Positions 60,029-64,000 of a DNA stretch of 64,000 nt are shown here, in pieces; the stretch's first letter is position 1, and the number at the start of each line of letters is the position of its first letter. Made by a program: the position numbers and the translations under genes. Source of the DNA: Kushneria konosiri (GTDB lineage Bacteria > Pseudomonadota > Gammaproteobacteria > Pseudomonadales > Halomonadaceae); assembly GCF_002155145.1 (NCBI RefSeq), contig NZ_CP021323.1, forward strand, positions 992,001 to 1,056,000, in the 5' to 3' direction. The notes under the pieces were generated by a model. It did not search any database. It saw only the letters and a list, made by a program, of their open reading frames with translations, and was not told the origin of the DNA.

Positions 60029-62146
60029 TTAGAACGAGTACGTCAGCGTCGCCGTGGCGCTGCGCGGCGCCCCATAGACGCCATAGGTACCGAGATAGCC
60101 ATAGTACTCCTTGTCGAACAGGTTCTTGATGTTGGCCTGTAGCGACAGATCAGGCGTGAACTGATAACGCCCGAACAGATCCACTATTGCGAAACTGCCC
60201 TCCTGAACACGCGTGGTGCCTCCGTCCGGGTTGGCGATATCGCTGAAGGTGCGATTCTGCCAGTTCACACCGCCGCCAACGGTCAGCTTCTCCCATTGCG
60301 GAACGCGATAGCTCGAGAAAAGCTTGATCTGTGTCCGCGGCTGGTTGGTATTGACGCCACCTTCATCGTTTTTCGCAGTGTAGCGAGTGATGCCCAGCGT
60401 TGTGTCGAGACGCTCAGTCACGGCGCCGTTGAGTTCAAAATCAAATCCTTCGCTGACAACCCCTCTGGCAGCCGTATAGGCCTGGTCTCCGGTGCCCGGT
60501 ACGGTGGTATTACCATCGGCCTGGGCGACGTTGTCCTGCTCTAGGCGGAATATGGAGAAGGACGCTGTCAGACGGTCGTCATACCAGCCTGCCTTGAGAC
60601 CGGTCTCGTAGTTCTTGCCGGTAATGGGATCAAGATAGGCACCACTGCTGTCGCGATAGTCCTGCGGCATGAAGATTTCGGTGTAGCTGGCAAAGGCCGA
60701 CCAGGTATCGTTGATGTCGTACACCAGCCCGCCATAGGGAATGACTTCTTCATGATGTCGAGAGGATTGCAGGCCATCGTTTTGCCAGTCGGTATATCGC
60801 GCGCCAAGAATCAGGGTCAGCGGATCGGCCAAAGATAGTCGGGCAGCCGTATAAAAGGCACGCTGTCGAGTCACGTCATCCACCTGAGTGTTCATTTCTC
60901 CCCACTCGGGTTCATCGATGCGACCGTTGAACCGGTGAATATCTACCGATGATGTATCAACAGGCAGGTAGGCACCTGTATGGCGGGTGTGCTGACGGTT
61001 GTAGCTGAGGCCCGCGACCAGCTCGTGCTCACGGCCAAGCAGTTCAAAGGGGCCATTAACGTAGGTGTCCACGGCGTCCATTCGACGTGTGCTTTCATAT
61101 CGTCCCGCCCCGCTGTTGAGTCCCAGTCCGGATTGGCGGTCAGGAAAGCCATACATGTATAAAAGCCTGCTGTCGCTATCGAGCGTTGCATGGGTGGCCA
61201 CCCCTCGCAGCTCCCAGCCGTTATCGAACTGATGATTCAGCTCGGCAAAGACCTTTTGTGAATCGTAATCATAAAAGGACCAGCGAGGCGCGACGCTGAA
61301 ATCGCGATCAAAATCCGTACGGCCACCATCGCGGTAAAGCATCGGTAACCCGCCCCATGTCACATCGTTCTGATGGGTATTCTGGTACTCATACCCAAGC
61401 GATACGGTCGTACTGTCGGTCACATCCGCATCAATCACGGCGTAGCCAAACTTCTTGCGCTCGCTGAAGCGGTCCAGAATCCCGTTGCCATCTTCATAAC
61501 CGCCGACAAAGCGCGCCCGCACGTTGCCTGAGTCGGTCAACGGGGTCTGCGCATCAATCACCGTACGGCCATGCCCCCGACTTCCCAACTCACCGGAAAT
61601 GGTTCCCGTGGGCTCGCGAGCGTCTGCATGCTTTCGCACGAAGTTGACCGAGGCGCCCGGATTGCCGGCACCGGTCAGCAGTCCGTTGGCGCCACGAACG
61701 ATCTCGACGCGGTCATAGATGGCGCTATCCAGCGCCGCATCCCCCATATACCACTGACCCTGAACCGTCGTCGGGATGTTGTCGAACTGGTAAGTGTTAA
61801 TGAAAAACCCGCGGGAATAAAAACTTCGCCGGGTACTGTCAACGGGTGAGACAGAAATACCCGTCGCACTGTTCAGGATGTCTTCGGCATTGTTGAGGTT
61901 CTGATCCTTCATGCGCTGCTCGGTTACCACACTGACAGACTGCGGAATCTCCTTCGGTGAGAGAGACAGGCGTGTACCAGCCCTGATCGAGCGCCGGGTA
62001 TAGCCCACGCTGTCGTAAAGACTGGTGGCCGTGACGGTAACCGTATTGATGGCGGTGTCATCGGCCTGAGCCATGACGGGGGTGATCAGGCAGGCGCCGG
62101 TGGTCACGATCGTCAGGGCGTGACGACCGCAGGATGGCTTTTTCAT
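60029..62146 (-). CDS. TonB-dependent siderophore receptor, FhuE-like
   Basis: 705 residues. The signal peptide (about 1-28, ending near VMAQA-D) is followed by the plug domain (SVSVVTEQRMKDQNLNNAEDILNSATG, about 70-100) and a 22-strand barrel ending in Phe (TLTYSF). FhuE/FpvA-like receptors take up hydroxamate siderophores such as coprogen or rhodotorulic acid. The start at 62146 follows AAGGGA. A Fur box 92 bp upstream implies iron repression. No siderophore synthesis gene is nearby, so uptake of foreign siderophores is likely. Confidence 0.88.
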   Translation of the reverse strand: MKKPSCGRHALTIVTTGACLITPVMAQADDTAINTVTVTATSLYDSVGYTRRSIRAGTRLSLSPKEIPQSVSVVTEQRMKDQNLNNAEDILNSATGISVSPVDSTRRSFYSRGFFINTYQFDNIPTTVQGQWYMGDAALDSAIYDRVEIVRGANGLLTGAGNPGASVNFVRKHADAREPTGTISGELGSRGHGRTVIDAQTPLTDSGNVRARFVGGYEDGNGILDRFSERKKFGYAVIDADVTDSTTVSLGYEYQNTHQNDVTWGGLPMLYRDGGRTDFDRDFSVAPRWSFYDYDSQKVFAELNHQFDNGWELRGVATHATLDSDSRLLYMYGFPDRQSGLGLNSGAGRYESTRRMDAVDTYVNGPFELLGREHELVAGLSYNRQHTRHTGAYLPVDTSSVDIHRFNGRIDEPEWGEMNTQVDDVTRQRAFYTAARLSLADPLTLILGARYTDWQNDGLQSSRHHEEVIPYGGLVYDINDTWSAFASYTEIFMPQDYRDSSGAYLDPITGKNYETGLKAGWYDDRLTASFSIFRLEQDNVAQADGNTTVPGTGDQAYTAARGVVSEGFDFELNGAVTERLDTTLGITRYTAKNDEGGVNTNQPRTQIKLFSSYRVPQWEKLTVGGGVNWQNRTFSDIANPDGGTTRVQEGSFAIVDLFGRYQFTPDLSLQANIKNLFDKEYYGYLGTYGVYGAPRSATATLTYSF

Positions 62147-62237
62147 GGTGTCCCTTGCTGACGCGCCTGGCGCGCCGGTTATCGGTGTTATGGCCACGCG
62201 ATTTTGATGAGCCTCCAGATGCAAAGTCAACTCATGC

Positions 62238-62256
62238 GAAAATTATTCTCATTTTC
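62238..62256. promoter_or_regulatory. Fur box
   Basis: On the minus strand GAAAAT GAGAAT A ATTTTC fits the repeated-hexamer Fur motif (GATAAT GATAAT C ATTATC) at most positions. It lies in the leader of the siderophore receptor gene. Confidence 0.75.
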
Positions 62257-62285
62257 ATTTGAAAAAAGTGTTATGACCCCGCCAT

Positions 62286-62317
62286 TTGTTAACCATAGAA
62301 ATATTTGAAGTTAACCA
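62286..62317. promoter_or_regulatory. BirA-type biotin operator candidate
   Basis: TTGTTAACC (62286-62294) and AGTTAACCA (62309-62317) are separated by 14 bp, close to the BirA pattern TTGTAAACC-N14/15-GGTTTACAA. The site is 55 bp before bioB. A further GGTTAACAG lies just before the start codon. Confidence 0.6.
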
Positions 62318-62371
62318 GAGACGCTGGCAAAGTCGTCGTTATCTTTTATTTTTGAAAAGGTTAACAGCGCC

Positions 62372-63445
62372 ATGCCCACCACTCGCTCCAATGCCGCCAC
62401 CGCCGAGTCCTTTCGTCATGACTGGCAGCGCCACGAGATCGAGGCGCTGCTGACCCTGCCCTTCAATGACCTGCTGTTTCGGGCACAGAGCGTGCACCGT
62501 CAGCACTTCGACCCCAACGCCGTCCAGATCTCCACACTCTTGTCGATCAAGACCGGCGCCTGCCCGGAGGACTGTAAGTACTGTCCGCAGTCCGGGCATT
62601 ACAACACCGGCCTTGAGCGCGAAAAGCTCATGCAGGTCGAGGCCGTACTGGAAGAGGCGCGTCGGGCGAAGGAGGTCGGGGCGAGTCGTTTCTGCATGGG
62701 CGCGGCCTGGAAGAATCCGCGTGCGAAGGACATGCCTTACGTGCTGGAGATGGTGCGCGGCGTGCGTGCCATGGGGCTTGAAACCTGCATGACGCTGGGC
62801 ATGCTGACCCGGGACCAGGCCGAAGCACTCGAAGACGCCGGCCTTGATTACTACAACCACAATCTGGACACCTCACCGGAGTACTACGGCGAGATCATCA
62901 CCACGCGCACCTACGCCGACCGGCTTGAAACGCTCGATCACGTGCGTCAGGCCGGCATGAAGATCTGCTCCGGCGGCATTCTCGGTATGGGCGAGAGCGT
63001 CAATGACCGCGCAGGCCTGCTGCAGCAGCTCGCCAACCTGCCCACGCACCCCGAAAGCGTGCCGATCAACATGCTGATCCGCATCGAAGGCACGCCGCTG
63101 GCTCAGGTCGAAGATCTCGACCCGATCGACTTCATTCGCACCATCGCCGCCGCCCGGATTCTGATGCCCGCCTCTCACGTGCGTCTGGCCGCCGGACGCG
63201 AACTGATGAGCGACGAGACCCAGACCCTGGCCTTTTTCGCTGGCGCCAACTCGATTTTCTACGGCGAACGCCTGCTGACCGCGCAGAATCCGCAGGCCGC
63301 CCATGATCAACGCCTGTTTGAGCGGCTGGGGCTCTATCCGGAGCAGCGGCACGATGTCGATGACGCCACCCACGAGGCGGTGCTGGATCAGCAGCTTTAC
63401 CAGGCGCGCGTAGCCGCCATGACCACCGATGCCGCCACCCATTAA
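62372..63445 (+). CDS. bioB: Biotin synthase
   Basis: Radical-SAM enzyme that inserts sulfur into dethiobiotin. The [4Fe-4S]-binding cysteines are 64, 68 and 71 ([12 protein letters not shown]). 357 residues, near the usual 346. The ATG start is used; a weak ribosome site lies in the GGTTAACAG stretch. bioF follows 16 bp after its stop in the same operon. Confidence 0.96.
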   Translation: MPTTRSNAATAESFRHDWQRHEIEALLTLPFNDLLFRAQSVHRQHFDPNAVQISTLLSIKTGACPEDCKYCPQSGHYNTGLEREKLMQVEAVLEEARRAKEVGASRFCMGAAWKNPRAKDMPYVLEMVRGVRAMGLETCMTLGMLTRDQAEALEDAGLDYYNHNLDTSPEYYGEIITTRTYADRLETLDHVRQAGMKICSGGILGMGESVNDRAGLLQQLANLPTHPESVPINMLIRIEGTPLAQVEDLDPIDFIRTIAAARILMPASHVRLAAGRELMSDETQTLAFFAGANSIFYGERLLTAQNPQAAHDQRLFERLGLYPEQRHDVDDATHEAVLDQQLYQARVAAMTTDAATH

Positions 63446-63461
63446 GAGGGACAGCATCGAG

Positions 63462-64000
63462 ATGAGTACCTTCGAGCGTGCCCTGCACCATCGCCTCGAG
63501 CAGCAAAGGGCAGCCGGGCGTTATCGCCTGCGGCGCAGCCAGCGCGATGCCGGCGTGCATACCCGGATCGATGACCGGGACGTGCTGACCTTTTGCAGCA
63601 ACGACTATCTGGGACTGGCCACGCACCCGCGTGTGGTGGAGGCCCTGTGTAACGGCGCACGCCAGCATGGCGCCGGCGGTGGCGCCTCGCACCTGGTCAA
63701 CGGTCATCAGGAGGTTCATGACCGGCTGGAAGCCCGGCTGGCACAGTGGACCGGGCGAGAACGAGCGCTGTTGTTCTCCTGCGGCTACAAGGCCAACCTG
63801 GGGGTCATCTCGGCGCTGATGTCCCGCGGCGGCCACGTTGTTCATGACCGGCTCAACCACGCTTCGCTGCTGGATGGCACCCGGCTGTCCGGCGCGCGTC
63901 TGCATCGCTTCACCCATGGGGACGTCGCAGCCGCAGCACAAACGCTGGCAGGGCTTCCACCGGACGCCGACCGGCTGCTGGTCAGCGACGGTGTCTTCAG
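63462..64000 (+). CDS. bioF: 8-amino-7-oxononanoate synthase, cut by the window end
   Basis: The first 179 residues of a PLP enzyme that joins pimeloyl-ACP or -CoA with alanine. The N-terminus MSTFERALHHRLEQQ and the motif FCSNDYLGLATHP and GAGGGASHLVNGH are typical BioF. The PLP-binding lysine lies beyond the window. GAGGGACAGCATCGAG gives a ribosome site before ATG 63462. It follows bioB by 16 bp, so the two share a transcript. Confidence 0.95.
   Translation, partial: MSTFERALHHRLEQQRAAGRYRLRRSQRDAGVHTRIDDRDVLTFCSNDYLGLATHPRVVEALCNGARQHGAGGGASHLVNGHQEVHDRLEARLAQWTGRERALLFSCGYKANLGVISALMSRGGHVVHDRLNHASLLDGTRLSGARLHRFTHGDVAAAAQTLAGLPPDADRLLVSDGVF

Overview
The window is a roughly 60% GC chromosomal segment of a Gammaproteobacterium. 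The order ntrC-ntrB-DUF4124 gene-glnA-typA, LigB, the ThuE-like sugar transporters and the bioBF pair suggest Halomonadaceae (Halomonas or Kushneria type). This assignment is inferred from gene content and style; no rRNA or tRNA gene lies in the window. I see no CRISPR array, intact insertion sequence or complete prophage.

Layout. 0.3-10.6 kb: an alpha-glucoside utilisation locus on the minus strand (solute-binding protein, two permeases, ATPase, a second paralogous solute-binding protein, GH13 alpha-glucosidase, LacI regulator), divergent from a LamB/ScrY-type porin, with two LacI-like operators between them. 10.7-13.0 kb: dGTPase-like protein and oxaloacetate decarboxylase. 13.2-18.0 kb: a LacI-controlled locus with a DapA-family lyase, an NRAMP-fold transporter lacking the metal ligands and a DcaP-like porin. 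18.1-25.3 kb: nitrogen control (ntrC, ntrB, DUF4124 protein, glnA with a sigma-54 promoter and NtrC-like sites) and typA. 25.4-34.2 kb: a small membrane protein, ligB, a 100-residue protein, peroxiredoxin, wrbA and an RND efflux pair. 34.1-38.0 kb: a 2OG-Fe dioxygenase, a PdxA-family dehydrogenase and a GlpD-like FAD enzyme. 38.0-41.1 kb: a MatC-like transporter, a LigI-like amidohydrolase and a GntR regulator. 41.2-47.1 kb: an SbmA-like transporter, a stress protein, a 2-hydroxyacid dehydrogenase, an acetyltransferase, an MFS transporter and murI.

47.3-53.2 kb: a DUF3100 transporter, a beta-hydroxyacid dehydrogenase and an aldehyde dehydrogenase that carries an in-frame TGA at codon 44, then an EamA exporter and a LysR gene frameshifted in a run of seven T. 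Two broken genes lie within 4 kb. 53.3-55.5 kb: a 49-residue cysteine-containing protein between two identical terminators, a CbiM-like permease under a cobalamin riboswitch, and a nitrilase-family hydrolase.

55.5-59.0 kb is an AT-rich accessory island. Three co-oriented orphan genes (DUF5677, FRG domain, MltR-like) each end in TAA followed by C and run into imperfect hairpins, which is the pattern of integron gene cassettes without an integrase in view. A YefM/YoeB toxin-antitoxin pair follows. 59.5-64 kb: a DUF2007 protein, a FhuE-like siderophore receptor with a Fur box, and the biotin genes bioB and bioF (cut by the window end) behind a BirA-like operator.
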